A stretch of DNA of 43,293 nt from contig NZ_JAJAUY010000043.1 in NCBI RefSeq assembly GCF_020532625.1, positions 1 through 43,293 on the forward strand, written 5' to 3'. Every line of letters begins with the position of its first letter. Within the stretch, counting starts at the first letter, position 1. Below, piece after piece: positions 33,852 to 43,293 of the stretch. The DNA comes from Streptomyces antimicrobicus (GTDB lineage: Bacteria; Actinomycetota; Actinomycetes; Streptomycetales; Streptomycetaceae). The notes below the pieces were generated by a model. That model was not told the DNA's origin. It did no database searches and saw only the letters and a list, made by a program, of their open reading frames with translations. The position numbers and the translations under genes were made by a program.

Positions 33852-34775
33852 CACGTCGGGGCGGAGTGCGGCAGTCAACCGGGCCACGGCGCCGCCCAGA
33901 CCCCACCTTCGGGCCAGTGCCTCCACCACTTCAGGATGCGCCGGAACCGCCGGAACCGCCGGGTCGAACGGGGGCAGGGGGACGTCGGAGGCGACCTTGA
34001 CCACCTTCGGCGCGACCTCGATGTACGGCCGGGATTCATCCAGTCGCCTGCGCTGCGTCGGAGTGAGCCCGGACGCCGGATCGGCGACGGCCGCCATGAT
34101 CCCGGCCAGGTCCCCGTACGTCGCCAGCAGCTTCGCCGCCGTCTTCTCGCCGATCCCCGGCACGCCCGGCAGGCCGTCGCTCGGGTCGCCGCGCAGCAGC
34201 GCCAGGTCGGCGTAGCCGGGGCCGTCCACCCCGTACTTCTCGCGCAGCAGCGCCTCGTCGGTCACCTGGAGCGTGCCCACCCCCTTCAGCGGGTACAGCA
34301 CCCGCCGCCGCCGGGCGTCGTCGACCAGCTGGTACAGGTCCCGGTCGCCGGTGACGATGTCCACCGGGCCGGCGGCCCGCGCCGTCAGGGTGCCGATGAC
34401 GTCGTCCGCCTCGTACCCCGCGACGCCCACCCGGGCGATCCCGAACGCGTCCAGCGCGGCCTCGATGATCGGCACCTGCGGTGCGAGCGTGTCGGGCACC
34501 TCCTCCTCGTCCGGGCCGGCCGGCACCTCCTCGGCCACCCGGTGGGCCTTGTACGACGGGATCAGCTCCACCCGCCAGTGCGGCCGCCAGTCGGCGTCCA
34601 TGCAGGCCACCAGGTCGTCCGGCCGATGGTCCTGGACCAGTCGGGCGATGAAGTCCAGCAGCCCGCGCACGGCGTTGACCGGGGTGCCGTCGGGGGCCCG
34701 TACCGAGTCGGGCACGCCGAAGTAGGCGCGGAAATACAGGGAAGCGGTGTCGAGAAGCATCAGGCGTCGGGTCAC
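33843..34775 (-). CDS. 5'-3' exonuclease (DNA polymerase I N-terminal-like, stand-alone)
   Basis: A 310-residue stand-alone homologue of the 5'-nuclease domain of DNA polymerase I, expected to process RNA primers and flaps. MLLDTASLYFRAYFG is the N-terminal block. Metal-binding Asp residues are in CMDADWRPHWR, GYEADDVIGTL and DIVTGDRDLYQLVDD. The helix-hairpin-helix is GLPGVPGIGEKTAAKLLATYG at about 200-220. No polymerase domain follows. I chose the GTG at 34775 (MTRRLMLLDTA), as commonly seen in relatives; the next in-frame ATG at 34760 is also possible. The 3' end overlaps the iron box of the next gene. Confidence 0.92.
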   Translation of the reverse strand: MTRRLMLLDTASLYFRAYFGVPDSVRAPDGTPVNAVRGLLDFIARLVQDHRPDDLVACMDADWRPHWRVELIPSYKAHRVAEEVPAGPDEEEVPDTLAPQVPIIEAALDAFGIARVGVAGYEADDVIGTLTARAAGPVDIVTGDRDLYQLVDDARRRRVLYPLKGVGTLQVTDEALLREKYGVDGPGYADLALLRGDPSDGLPGVPGIGEKTAAKLLATYGDLAGIMAAVADPASGLTPTQRRRLDESRPYIEVAPKVVKVASDVPLPPFDPAVPAVPAHPEVVEALARRWGLGGAVARLTAALRPDVLA

Positions 34776-34876
34776 GCCCCGATCATGCCGCACGCCACGG
34801 ACGGTGACCGGAGCGTCACGGGTGTTCACCGGCGGCTGAGACCCGGTCCGCCCGTGCACGCGAAACCAGGGGCCGA

Positions 34877-34899
34877 TGCTGCGTAAGGTGCTTACAGCA
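34877..34899 (+). promoter_or_regulatory. Palindromic operator candidate upstream of XRE-cupin gene
   Basis: GTAAG at 34883-34887 and CTTAC at 34891-34895 with 3-base centre GTG, flanked by TGCT (34877-34880) and AGCA (34896-34899). The dyad lies 38 bp before the regulator start and suits autoregulation. The stretch between holds the ribosome site GGGGAGGG. Confidence 0.5.
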
Positions 34900-34937
34900 C
34901 ATCCATGTGCGCCGGACAAGGGGAGGGCAGCCCCGCC

Positions 34938-35531
34938 ATGGACGACAAGGAAAAGGAAAAGGACGTCAAGGAACCGCTCAGGGTCGGAGTGGCCGTGCGC
35001 AAGCGGCGCCGGGCGCTCCAGCTCACCCTCGCCGCCGTCTCGGCGCGCAGCGGCCTCTCGGTGCCCTTCCTCAGCCAGATAGAGAACGAACGGGCCCGGC
35101 CCAGCATGCGGTCCCTGGAGCGGGTCGCCGACGCGCTCGGGACCACGGCCGTCGAGCTGCTCGCCGCGTCCGACACCGCGCGCACCGTGGACCTGGTCCG
35201 CGCGGCCGACGGGTCCGGGCTGGAACCGGTGCCGGGCGTGCGTCCGCTGGTGCGCGGGCACCACCAGCTGCACGCGATGGAGTTCACCGGCGACCAGGAC
35301 GCCGGGCGCGAGTACCAGCACCGCAACGACGAGCTGATGTACGTGGTCTCCGGTGCCTGCCAGGTGGAGGCGGAGGGCCGGGCCTACCGGCTGGAGTGCG
35401 GCGACTCGCTGTTCCTGTCGGGCGGGGTGCGCCACCGCTGGCGCTCGGTCACCGAGGACACCCGGATCCTCGTGGTCGCGGTGGGCGACCACATCCACGC
35501 GACCCCCGAACCCCCCTCCCCCCGGCACTGA
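34938..35531 (+). CDS. XRE-family regulator with C-terminal cupin domain
   Basis: A 197-residue regulator of the HTH_3 plus cupin_2 class. After a charged N-terminus (DDKEKEKDVKE) comes the HTH at about 15-70: VAVRKRRRALQLTLAAVSAR and VPFLSQIENERARPSMRSLE. The cupin barrel occupies about 105-190, with YQHRNDELMYVVSGACQVEA, LECGDSLFLSGGVRHRW providing His and Glu that may bind a metal or small ligand. The ATG at 34938 has GGGGAGGGCAG upstream. The next gene starts 5 bp after the stop, so the two are translated together and likely function together, perhaps sensing the ligand bound by the metal receptor. Confidence 0.9.
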   Translation: MDDKEKEKDVKEPLRVGVAVRKRRRALQLTLAAVSARSGLSVPFLSQIENERARPSMRSLERVADALGTTAVELLAASDTARTVDLVRAADGSGLEPVPGVRPLVRGHHQLHAMEFTGDQDAGREYQHRNDELMYVVSGACQVEAEGRAYRLECGDSLFLSGGVRHRWRSVTEDTRILVVAVGDHIHATPEPPSPRH

Positions 35532-35536
35532 CCGCG

Positions 35537-36274
35537 ATGACCGGCCCGCGCGCCCGCCTCCGGGCGGTCTCCCTCGTCCCGTCGCTGACCGAGGCCGTGG
35601 CCCTCAGCGGGCCGCCCGGGCTGCTCGTGGGCGTCACCGACTGGTGCACCCACCCGGGGGACCTGGACGCGGCGCGGATCGGCGGGACGAAGAACCCGGA
35701 CGTGGCCGCGATCACCGCGCTGCGCCCCGACCTGGTGATCGCCAACGAGGAGGAGAACCGGGCCCCGGACCTCGCCGCGCTGGAGGCCGCCGGGATCCCG
35801 GTCCTGGTGACCGTCGTGCGCAGCCTGCCGCAGGCCTTCACCGAGCTGGACCGGCTGCTGACCGGCGCGCTGGGGCTGGCCCGGCCCGGCTGGCTGACCG
35901 ACGCGGAGAAGGCCTGGGCGGGCGTGGAGGCGGTCGGCACCCGGCGGGCGTTCGTACCGGTGTGGCGGCGGCCGTGGATGGTGCTGGGCCGCGACACCTT
36001 CGCCGGGGACCTGCTGGCCCGGCTGGGGGTGGTCAACGCCTACGGCGCCCACCCCGAGCGCTACCCGAAGGTGCCGGCCGAGGAGCTGGCGGCCTCCGGC
36101 TGCGACCTGGTCGTGCTGCCGGACGAGCCCTACCGCTTCACCGGCGACGACGGCCCGGAGGCCTTCCCCCGGATCCCCGCCGCCCTGGTCAGCGGGCGGC
36201 ACCTGACCTGGTACGGGCCCTCGCTGGTGGAGGCCCCGGCGGTGCTGGCCCGGGCGCTGGACGCGGCGCGCTGA
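35537..36274 (+). CDS. BtuF-like helical-backbone metal receptor without signal peptide
   Basis: A 245-residue protein of the helical-backbone metal receptor fold (type III binding proteins for B12, heme or Fe-siderophores). VSLVPSLTEAVALSG, CTHPGDL, RPDLVIANEEENRAPDLAAL and VVRSLPQAFTELDRL fit the family. No signal peptide or lipobox is present, so unlike BtuF it should stay in the cytoplasm. Its coupling to an XRE-cupin regulator and the lack of permease genes suggest a sensor, chaperone or enzyme-accessory role instead of uptake. The ATG at 35537 follows the previous stop by 5 bases. It is convergent with the TDT transporter gene 19 bp away. Confidence 0.85.
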   Translation: MTGPRARLRAVSLVPSLTEAVALSGPPGLLVGVTDWCTHPGDLDAARIGGTKNPDVAAITALRPDLVIANEEENRAPDLAALEAAGIPVLVTVVRSLPQAFTELDRLLTGALGLARPGWLTDAEKAWAGVEAVGTRRAFVPVWRRPWMVLGRDTFAGDLLARLGVVNAYGAHPERYPKVPAEELAASGCDLVVLPDEPYRFTGDDGPEAFPRIPAALVSGRHLTWYGPSLVEAPAVLARALDAAR

Positions 36275-36293
36275 GCGGCGTGCGGCGGGCCGG

Positions 36294-37454
<1,161 letters not shown>

Positions 37455-37510
37455 GGCTCCAGCCTGGTCCCGGCCCGGCGGCCGGCGTAGAGGGCGTCTT
37501 CCTATGAGGC

Positions 37511-37527
37511 CATAAACTGAATTTATG
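37511..37527. promoter_or_regulatory. Inverted repeat between TDT transporter and LysR gene
   Basis: CATAAA (37511-37516) and TTTATG (37522-37527) form a dyad with 5-base spacer in the 70-bp divergent spacer, the only AT-rich stretch there. It resembles a LysR-type site but its right arm contains the ATG annotated as the lysR start, which makes that start doubtful. Confidence 0.5.
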
Positions 37528-38448
37528 AGCAGGAGGAACGTGCCGCTGGCCCACCGGGTGCCCGATCTCGGCGCCCTGGAACTGCTGCTGGCGGTCGCCA
37601 GGCTCGGCAGCCTCGGCGCGGCCGCCCGGGAGCTGGGCATCACCCAGCCCGCGGCCAGCAGCCGGATCCGGGCCATGGAGACCACACTGGGCGTGGCGCT
37701 CGTCGACCGCTCCCCGCGCGGCTCGACGCTCACGGCCGAGGGTGTGCTGGTCACGGACTGGGCGCGGCGGGTCGTGGAGGCGGCCGAGGCCTTCGACGCG
37801 GGCGCCCAGGCGCTGCGCGGCCGGCGGGACTCGCGGCTGCGGGTGGCGGCCAGCATGACCATCGCCGAGTACCTGCTGCCGGGCTGGCTCATCGCCCTGC
37901 GGGCGCAGTGGCCGGGCACGGCGGTCTCGCTCCAGGCCGGCAACTCGGCGCTGGTCGCCCGCCGGGTGCTGGAGCACGAGGCGGACCTGGGCTTCGTCGA
38001 GGGCGTGAGCGCGCCCGACGGGCTGTCCTCGACGGTGATCGCGCAGGACCGGCTGGTCGTCGCGGTCGCCCCCGGCCATCCGTGGGCCCGCCGCAGGAGC
38101 CCGGTCCCGGCGGCCGAACTCGCGCGGACCCCGCTGGTGCTGCGCGAACGCGGCTCGGGCACCCGGCAGGTCCTGGACGCGGCCCTGGCCGCGCACGGCG
38201 GGCTCGCCGCGCCCCTGCTGGAACTGGCCTCGACCACCGCGGTCAAGGCGGCGGCGGTCAGCGGGGCCGGTCCCTGCGTGCTGTCGGAACTGGCCGTGGT
38301 GGACGAGCTGGCCGGGCGCCGGCTGATCGAGGTCCCGGTCGCCGACGCGGTGCTCGGGCGCGCGCTGCGCGCGGTCTGGCCCACCGGTACCCGGCCCGCG
38401 GGGCCGGCCCGCGACCTGCTGTCCTTGACCCGGGCACCGGCGCGCTGA
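37525..38448 (+). CDS. LysR-family transcriptional regulator
   Basis: A 307-residue LTTR. The HTH is at about 13-70 (LGALELLLAVARLGSLGAAA, ELGITQPAASSRIRAMETTL), and the effector domain from about 95 (RLRVAASMTIAEYLLPGWLI). It has the layout of CysL/CbbR-type regulators. Two starts compete: ATG at 37525, which lacks a ribosome site and lies in a dyad, and the in-frame GTG at 37540, preceded by a perfect AGGAGG but with only 3 bases of spacing. The second would give 302 residues. Its divergent neighbour, the TDT transporter, is the likely target. An Ala/Arg/Pro-rich tail ends the protein. Confidence 0.9.
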   Translation: MSRRNVPLAHRVPDLGALELLLAVARLGSLGAAARELGITQPAASSRIRAMETTLGVALVDRSPRGSTLTAEGVLVTDWARRVVEAAEAFDAGAQALRGRRDSRLRVAASMTIAEYLLPGWLIALRAQWPGTAVSLQAGNSALVARRVLEHEADLGFVEGVSAPDGLSSTVIAQDRLVVAVAPGHPWARRRSPVPAAELARTPLVLRERGSGTRQVLDAALAAHGGLAAPLLELASTTAVKAAAVSGAGPCVLSELAVVDELAGRRLIEVPVADAVLGRALRAVWPTGTRPAGPARDLLSLTRAPAR

Positions 38449-38474
38449 CTGCGGCCCGGGCCCGCGGCGGGGCG

Positions 38475-38524
38475 CCGGAGGGCGGCGGGGCGGGCCGGAG
38501 GGCGGCGGGGCCGGGCCGGAGGGC
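38475..38524. repeat. GC-rich short tandem repeat
   Basis: About 2.4 copies of a 20-21 base unit starting CCGGAGGGCGGCGGGGC at 38475, 38495 and 38516 (partial). It fills the spacer between the convergent lysR-type and glutamine amidotransferase genes and abuts the stop of the latter. Confidence 0.8.
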
Positions 38525-39235
38525 TCAGACCGCGGCGACCGCCGTGCGGGCCAGGGCCGCCTCGACCAGGGCGCCCATCACCCGGGTGTCCTTGTCCCGC
38601 TCCGGGTGCCACTGCACCCCCATCACCCAGCGGTCCGGGTCCGGGAGCTCGACGGCCTCCACCGTGCCGTCCGCCGCGTGCGCCGAGACCACCAGGCCCC
38701 GGCCGAGCCGGTCGACGGCCTGGTGGTGGTACGTCGGAACCTCGGCTTCCTCCGGCACCAGCGCGGCGTACCGGGTGCCCGCCACCGGGGTGACGGGGTG
38801 CCAGGACATCACGCCCGGCGCCTCCACGTGCCCGTCGAGGTGCTGGATCAAGGTGCCGCCCAGCGCCACGTTCAGCGCCTGCATGCCCCGGCAGATGCCC
38901 AGCACCGGCATCCCGGCCTCCAACGCCGCCCCGATCAGGGCCAGCTCCCAGGCGTCCCGCTCGGTGGCCGGCGCCCCGGTACGGGGGTCGCGCTCGGCGC
39001 CGTAGCGGGCCGGGTCCACGTCCGGGCCGCCTGCCACGACCAGGCCGTCCACCCGGCTCAGCACCTCCGCCGCCGACGCCGGTTCGTCGGGCGGGAGCAG
39101 CACGGCCGCGCCGCCCGCCGCCTGGACCAGCCGGTGGTACCCGGTCGGGGTGAGGACCGTGGGGACGCGGTCCCACACGCCGAAGCGGGTGGACGACTCC
39201 ACGTAGGTGGTGATGCCGATGAGCGGCCTGGGCAC
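38525..39235 (-). CDS. Class I glutamine amidotransferase-like gamma-glutamyl hydrolase (PuuD-type)
   Basis: A 236-residue enzyme of the GATase1/peptidase C26 family that cuts gamma-glutamyl amide bonds. PRPLIGITTYVE opens the fold. The nucleophile Cys is in LGICRGMQALNVALGG and the catalytic His-x-Glu in VQWHPERD. The GTG at 39235 has GGAGG 8 bases upstream. PuuD in the gamma-glutamyl putrescine pathway is the closest well-known relative. Here the neighbours (APC permease, FadR-type regulator, glutamine synthetase-like ligase, aldehyde dehydrogenase) suggest the final step of an amine-breakdown route, freeing glutamate and an amino acid such as glycine. It lies 54 bp after the permease gene on the same strand. 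Confidence 0.9.
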   Translation of the reverse strand: MPRPLIGITTYVESSTRFGVWDRVPTVLTPTGYHRLVQAAGGAAVLLPPDEPASAAEVLSRVDGLVVAGGPDVDPARYGAERDPRTGAPATERDAWELALIGAALEAGMPVLGICRGMQALNVALGGTLIQHLDGHVEAPGVMSWHPVTPVAGTRYAALVPEEAEVPTYHHQAVDRLGRGLVVSAHAADGTVEAVELPDPDRWVMGVQWHPERDKDTRVMGALVEAALARTAVAAV

Positions 39236-39289
39236 GGGGGGTACCTCCAACGGGTGACGAGGGGTCGGGAGGGGAGGGGGACGGGGCGG

Positions 39290-40759
<1,470 letters not shown>

Positions 40760-40778
40760 GTGCGCTCCTGCCTCAAGG

Positions 40779-40800
40779 CAATGGTTTTGCCGCGTACCTT
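40779..40800 (-). promoter_or_regulatory. Two-block operator-like motif upstream of the permease
   Basis: On the plus strand CAATGGTT, eight bases, TACCTT. The identical arrangement lies upstream of the FadR-type regulator (41682-41703), in the same orientation and 20-23 bp from the start codon in both cases. A/TGGT and ACC blocks resemble the arms of FadR-subfamily operators. GGCAA/TTGCC also pair around the first block here. Confidence 0.6.
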
Positions 40801-40891
40801 TGCCTGTCGAGTGGGGAGCGCGCAAGACCCTTGCGTTAAACCCCCGTTACGCCCGGCGCGCCCGGCCCCTGCGGTGCCGTGCGCCCGCCCG

Positions 40892-41659
40892 TCACGCCAG
40901 GAACCCGCGCAGCAGGGCGGCCGTGCCGCAGCAGTGCTCGCGCATCACCGCGCGGGCGGCCTCCGCGTCCCGGTCCAGTACGGCGTCCACCAGGACGGTG
41001 TGCTGCTGCTGGGAGTGCTCGAGGTTGCGCACCAGCAGCGGGATGCAGTCCAGCAGGTCGTTGACGGTGGCCCGGACGGCGGCGTACTGCGCGGTCAGCG
41101 TGGCGGAACCGGCCAGTTCGCACAGGGCCAGGTGGAAGAGGGTGTCCTGGCGGCGGTAGTCGGCCAGCGGCGCGTCGTGGGTGGCGGCCAGCGCCGCCCG
41201 CAGCCGGGCCCGCCCGGGTCCGGTGAGCCCCTGGGAGGCGCACAGCCCGGCCGCGCCCACCTCCAGGACCTCGCGGAAGCGCAGCACGTCCTCTATGTCC
41301 ACCGCGGCGACCCGGCGGCGCAGCTCCTCCTCGGCGCCCACGGCCGGGGTGTCGGGCCGGGGCAGCACGAACGTCCCGCCGTACCGGCCCCGCCGGGACT
41401 CCACCAGGCCCTGGTCCTGGAGGACCTTGAGCACCTCGCGCAACGTCACCCGGCTGATGCCCATCCGCTCGGCCAACTCCCGCTCCGGGGGCAGGCGTTC
41501 GCCGGCGGGCACCAGGCCCAGCCGGACCACCTGGAGGATCTGCTCCAGGGCCTCCTCGAAGCCGTTGCCCGCCCGCACCTGGCGCAGCACCGGATTGAGC
41601 CCGCCCCAGCCGGGCGGCGCCCCCAGGCCCGTGCCGCCCTCGCCGGCCGTGTTCGTCAT
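40892..41659 (-). CDS. FadR/GntR-family transcriptional regulator of the amine locus
   Basis: A 255-residue repressor-type regulator. A 28-residue Gly-rich leader comes before the winged HTH at about 35-100 ([20 protein letters not shown] and ISRVTLREVLKVLQDQGLVE). The all-helical FCD domain follows at about 120-250 (DVLRFREVLEVGAAGL, RRQDTLFHLALCELAGS), with His residues that bind a metal in such domains. The ATG at 41659 faces the divergent glnA-like gene. In S. coelicolor a regulator at this place has been linked to control of glnA4 (from memory); here the shared motif with the permease promoter suggests it controls both and itself. Confidence 0.9.
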   Translation of the reverse strand: MTNTAGEGGTGLGAPPGWGGLNPVLRQVRAGNGFEEALEQILQVVRLGLVPAGERLPPERELAERMGISRVTLREVLKVLQDQGLVESRRGRYGGTFVLPRPDTPAVGAEEELRRRVAAVDIEDVLRFREVLEVGAAGLCASQGLTGPGRARLRAALAATHDAPLADYRRQDTLFHLALCELAGSATLTAQYAAVRATVNDLLDCIPLLVRNLEHSQQQHTVLVDAVLDRDAEAARAVMREHCCGTAALLRGFLA

Positions 41660-41681
41660 CTCGGCCCTTCCCCTTCCCAAG

Positions 41682-41703
41682 CAATGGTTCTTTTCAATAC
41701 CTT
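41682..41703. promoter_or_regulatory. Two-block operator-like motif in the regulator/glnA-like divergent spacer
   Basis: CAATGGTT at 41682-41689, eight bases, TACCTT at 41698-41703: the same two blocks and spacing as at 40779-40800. The 77-bp spacer must also hold the promoters of both genes, so a protein bound here would touch both. Confidence 0.6.
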
Positions 41704-41736
41704 AGGCCTACTCGGCGCACCGAAGGAGAGAATCCC

Positions 41737-43101
41737 GTGGTAGACCGCACGCCGCCGCTCGCCGTCGAGGAGCTCCGGGCCCTCGTCGCCAGCGGTGAGA
41801 TCGACACAGTCGTCCTGGCCTTCCCCGACATGCAGGGACGGCTCCAGGGCAAGCGGTTCGCCGCACCGTTCTTCCTGGACGAGGTCCTGTCCCACGGCAC
41901 GGAGGGCTGCAACTACCTCCTCGCCGTCGACACCGACATGAACACCGTCGACGGCTACGAGATGTCCTCCTGGGACCGCGGCTACGGCGACTTCGCGATG
42001 CACCCCGACCCGGCCACCCTGCGCCGCGTCCCGTGGAACGCGGGCACCGCGATGCTCCTGGCCGACCTCGCCTGGCACGACGGCAGCCCCGTCGTCGCCG
42101 CCCCCCGCCAGATCCTGCGCCGCCAGCTGGAGCGCCTCGCCGAGCTCGGGCTCACCGCCCAGGTCGGCACCGAGCTGGAGTTCATGGTCTTCAAGGACAC
42201 CTACGAGCAGGCCTGGGACGCCGGCTACCGCGGCCTGACCCCCGCCAACCAGTACAACATCGACTACTCGGTCCTCGGCACCGGCCGGATCGAGCCCCTG
42301 CTGCGCCGCATCCGCAACGAGATGCAGGCCGCCGGGCTGACCGTGGAGTCCGCCAAGGGCGAGTGCAACCTCGGCCAGCACGAGATCGCCTTCCGCTACG
42401 ACGAGGCCCTGGTCACCTGCGACCAGCACGCCGTCTACAAGACCGGGGCCAAGGAGATCGCCGCCCAGGAGGGCGTCTCGCTCACCTTCATGGCCAAGTT
42501 CGACGAGCGCGAAGGCAACTCCTGTCACATCCACCTCTCCCTGAGCGACGCCGACGGCCGCAACGCGATGGCCGGGGACGGGCCGGGCGGCATGTCCGAC
42601 ACCATGCGCCACTTCCTGGCCGGCCAGCTGGCCGCACTGCGCGACTTCTCCCTTCTCTACGCCCCGAACATCAACTCGTACAAGCGATTCCGGCCGGGCT
42701 CCTTCGCCCCCACCGCCGTCGCCTGGGGCGTGGACAACCGCACCTGCGCCCTGCGCGTCGTCGGCCACGGCCGCTCGATGCGCTTCGAGAACCGCCTGCC
42801 CGGCGGCGACGTCAACCCCTACCTCGCCGTCGCCGCCCTGGTCGCCGCCGGCCTGTACGGCGTCGAGAACCGCCTGGAACTGCCCGAGGCCTGTTCCGGC
42901 AACGCCTACGGCGCCGACTACGAGCACGTCCCCACCACCCTGCGGGAGGCTGCCGAGCTCTGGGAGAACAGCGAGATCGCCAAGGCCGCCTTCGGCCCGG
43001 AGGTGGTCGCCCACTACCGCAACATGGCCCGCGTCGAACTCGACGCCTACGACTCCGCGGTGACCGACTGGGAACTGCGCCGCTCCTTCGAACGACTGTG
43101 A
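41737..43101 (+). CDS. glnA4: Glutamine synthetase-like gamma-glutamylamide ligase (GlnA4-type)
   Basis: A 454-residue member of the type I glutamine synthetase superfamily, but not housekeeping GlnA. It has the catalytic fold: TELEFMVF (Glu for metal), KGECNLGQHEIAFRY, GNSCHIHLSL with the conserved His, and RVVGHGRSMRFENRLPGGD with the glutamate-binding Arg residues. The ammonium-site loop of true GlnA and the adenylylation Tyr loop are not recognisable. GS-like enzymes of this group ligate glutamate to amines; in S. coelicolor GlnA4 acts on ethanolamine (from memory of published work). The GTG at 41737 has GAAGGAGAG upstream. It is followed by an aldehyde dehydrogenase 8 bp later. Polyamine or other amine substrates remain possible. 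Confidence 0.88.
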   Translation: MVDRTPPLAVEELRALVASGEIDTVVLAFPDMQGRLQGKRFAAPFFLDEVLSHGTEGCNYLLAVDTDMNTVDGYEMSSWDRGYGDFAMHPDPATLRRVPWNAGTAMLLADLAWHDGSPVVAAPRQILRRQLERLAELGLTAQVGTELEFMVFKDTYEQAWDAGYRGLTPANQYNIDYSVLGTGRIEPLLRRIRNEMQAAGLTVESAKGECNLGQHEIAFRYDEALVTCDQHAVYKTGAKEIAAQEGVSLTFMAKFDEREGNSCHIHLSLSDADGRNAMAGDGPGGMSDTMRHFLAGQLAALRDFSLLYAPNINSYKRFRPGSFAPTAVAWGVDNRTCALRVVGHGRSMRFENRLPGGDVNPYLAVAALVAAGLYGVENRLELPEACSGNAYGADYEHVPTTLREAAELWENSEIAKAAFGPEVVAHYRNMARVELDAYDSAVTDWELRRSFERL

Positions 43102-43109
43102 GGAACCCC

Positions 43110-43293
43110 GTGCCCGTCGAGCCGGACCCCGTCCAGCTGGAAGTGCTCAACCCGGCCACCGAAGAACTCGTCGCCCTCGTCCCGGCCGCCACACGGGACG
43201 ATGTCGACGCCGCCGTCGCCCGGGCCGCCGCGGCCCCGCGGGGGGGGGGCCGCGCCCCCCCCCCCCCCCGCGGCCCCCGGGGGGGGGGGGGCG
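43110..43293 (+). CDS. Aldehyde dehydrogenase, N-terminal fragment (truncated by window edge)
   Basis: The first 40 codons are readable: a GTG at 43110 with GAGGAA upstream gives MPVEPDPVQLEVLNPATEEL and VALVPAATRDDVDAAVARAA, the N-terminal block of NAD(P)-dependent aldehyde dehydrogenases. From about 43230 the sequence becomes G and C runs, so the frame cannot be trusted. The gene is 8 bp after the GS-like gene and must be in the same operon, where it could oxidise the gamma-glutamyl aldehyde made from the amine alcohol. The catalytic Cys and Glu lie outside the window. Confidence 0.75.
   Translation, partial: MPVEPDPVQLEVLNPATEELVALVPAATRDDVDAAVARAAAAPRGGGRAPPPPRGPRGGGG
43230..43293. other. 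Homopolymer-rich end, probably sequence artefact
   Basis: Ten G (43240-43249), fifteen C (43255-43269) and thirteen G (43279-43291) in 52 bases, unlike any other part of the window. In the aldehyde dehydrogenase frame it would code only Gly/Pro/Arg. This looks like a low-quality contig end. Confidence 0.75.

Noticed and set aside
41737..43101. Housekeeping glutamine synthetase GlnA
   Set aside because: The ammonium-binding loop and adenylylation site are not recognisable, and the neighbours are amine-catabolic genes.

Overview
The window is a high-GC actinobacterial chromosome segment, almost certainly from a Streptomyces. The evidence is very strong G/C bias at third codon positions, frequent GTG starts, TAGGCT-type -10 boxes, and a complete Pup-proteasome cluster in an order I know from Streptomyces and, in part, Mycobacterium tuberculosis. 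All statements rest on reading the sequence; no database search was run.

Layout. 1-5.7 kb: the 3' end of metH, a HAD phosphatase, and two tandem paralogous family-5 solute-binding lipoproteins without permease genes. 5.8-10.8 kb: an orphan LuxR-type response regulator and a RecB-like nuclease with an apparent Fe-S cluster (both minus); an M50/CBS membrane protease, tRNA m1A58 methyltransferase TrmI and a secreted protein (plus); and a small ferredoxin (minus). 11.0-24.8 kb is the Pup-proteasome region: arc, dop, pup, an endonuclease VII-like gene, prcB, prcA, then a divergent LacI regulator/MFS transporter pair, then pafA, two FKBP prolyl isomerases, pafB and pafC. 24.8-29.6 kb: a zinc-ribbon protein, a tiny membrane protein, tatA, tatC and the Ski2-like helicase helY. 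29.7-38.4 kb is a mosaic of single genes: TetR, RluA-type pseudouridine synthase, beta-lactamase-fold hydrolase, siderophore-interacting protein with an iron box, 5'-3' exonuclease, XRE-cupin regulator with a BtuF-like metal receptor, and a TDT-family transporter divergent from a LysR regulator. 38.5-43.3 kb is a candidate ethanolamine or amine gamma-glutamylation locus: class I glutamine amidotransferase-like hydrolase, APC permease, FadR/GntR regulator, glutamine synthetase-like GlnA4 and the start of an aldehyde dehydrogenase. The last ~65 bases are homopolymer-rich and look like a sequence artefact.

How the genes work together. Pup is ligated to substrates by PafA, removed by Dop, and recognised by the ring ATPase ARC, which feeds substrates to the PrcA/PrcB 20S core. 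PafB and PafC, next to pafA, form the WYL-type activator of the LexA-independent DNA-damage response. I find a good match to the PafBC-dependent promoter motif (RecA-NDp) directly upstream of helY, so at least one gene of this neighbourhood looks like a PafBC target. An endonuclease VII-like gene sits inside the proteasome operon and overlaps the start of prcB by 49 bp; it carries three regularly spaced zinc-binding modules.

The points most worth following are the nuclease-prcB overlap, the PafBC site at helY, the independent leaderless promoter of pafA, the two-block operator-like motif shared by the FadR-type regulator and the permease, and the repeat-rich dop-pup spacer.
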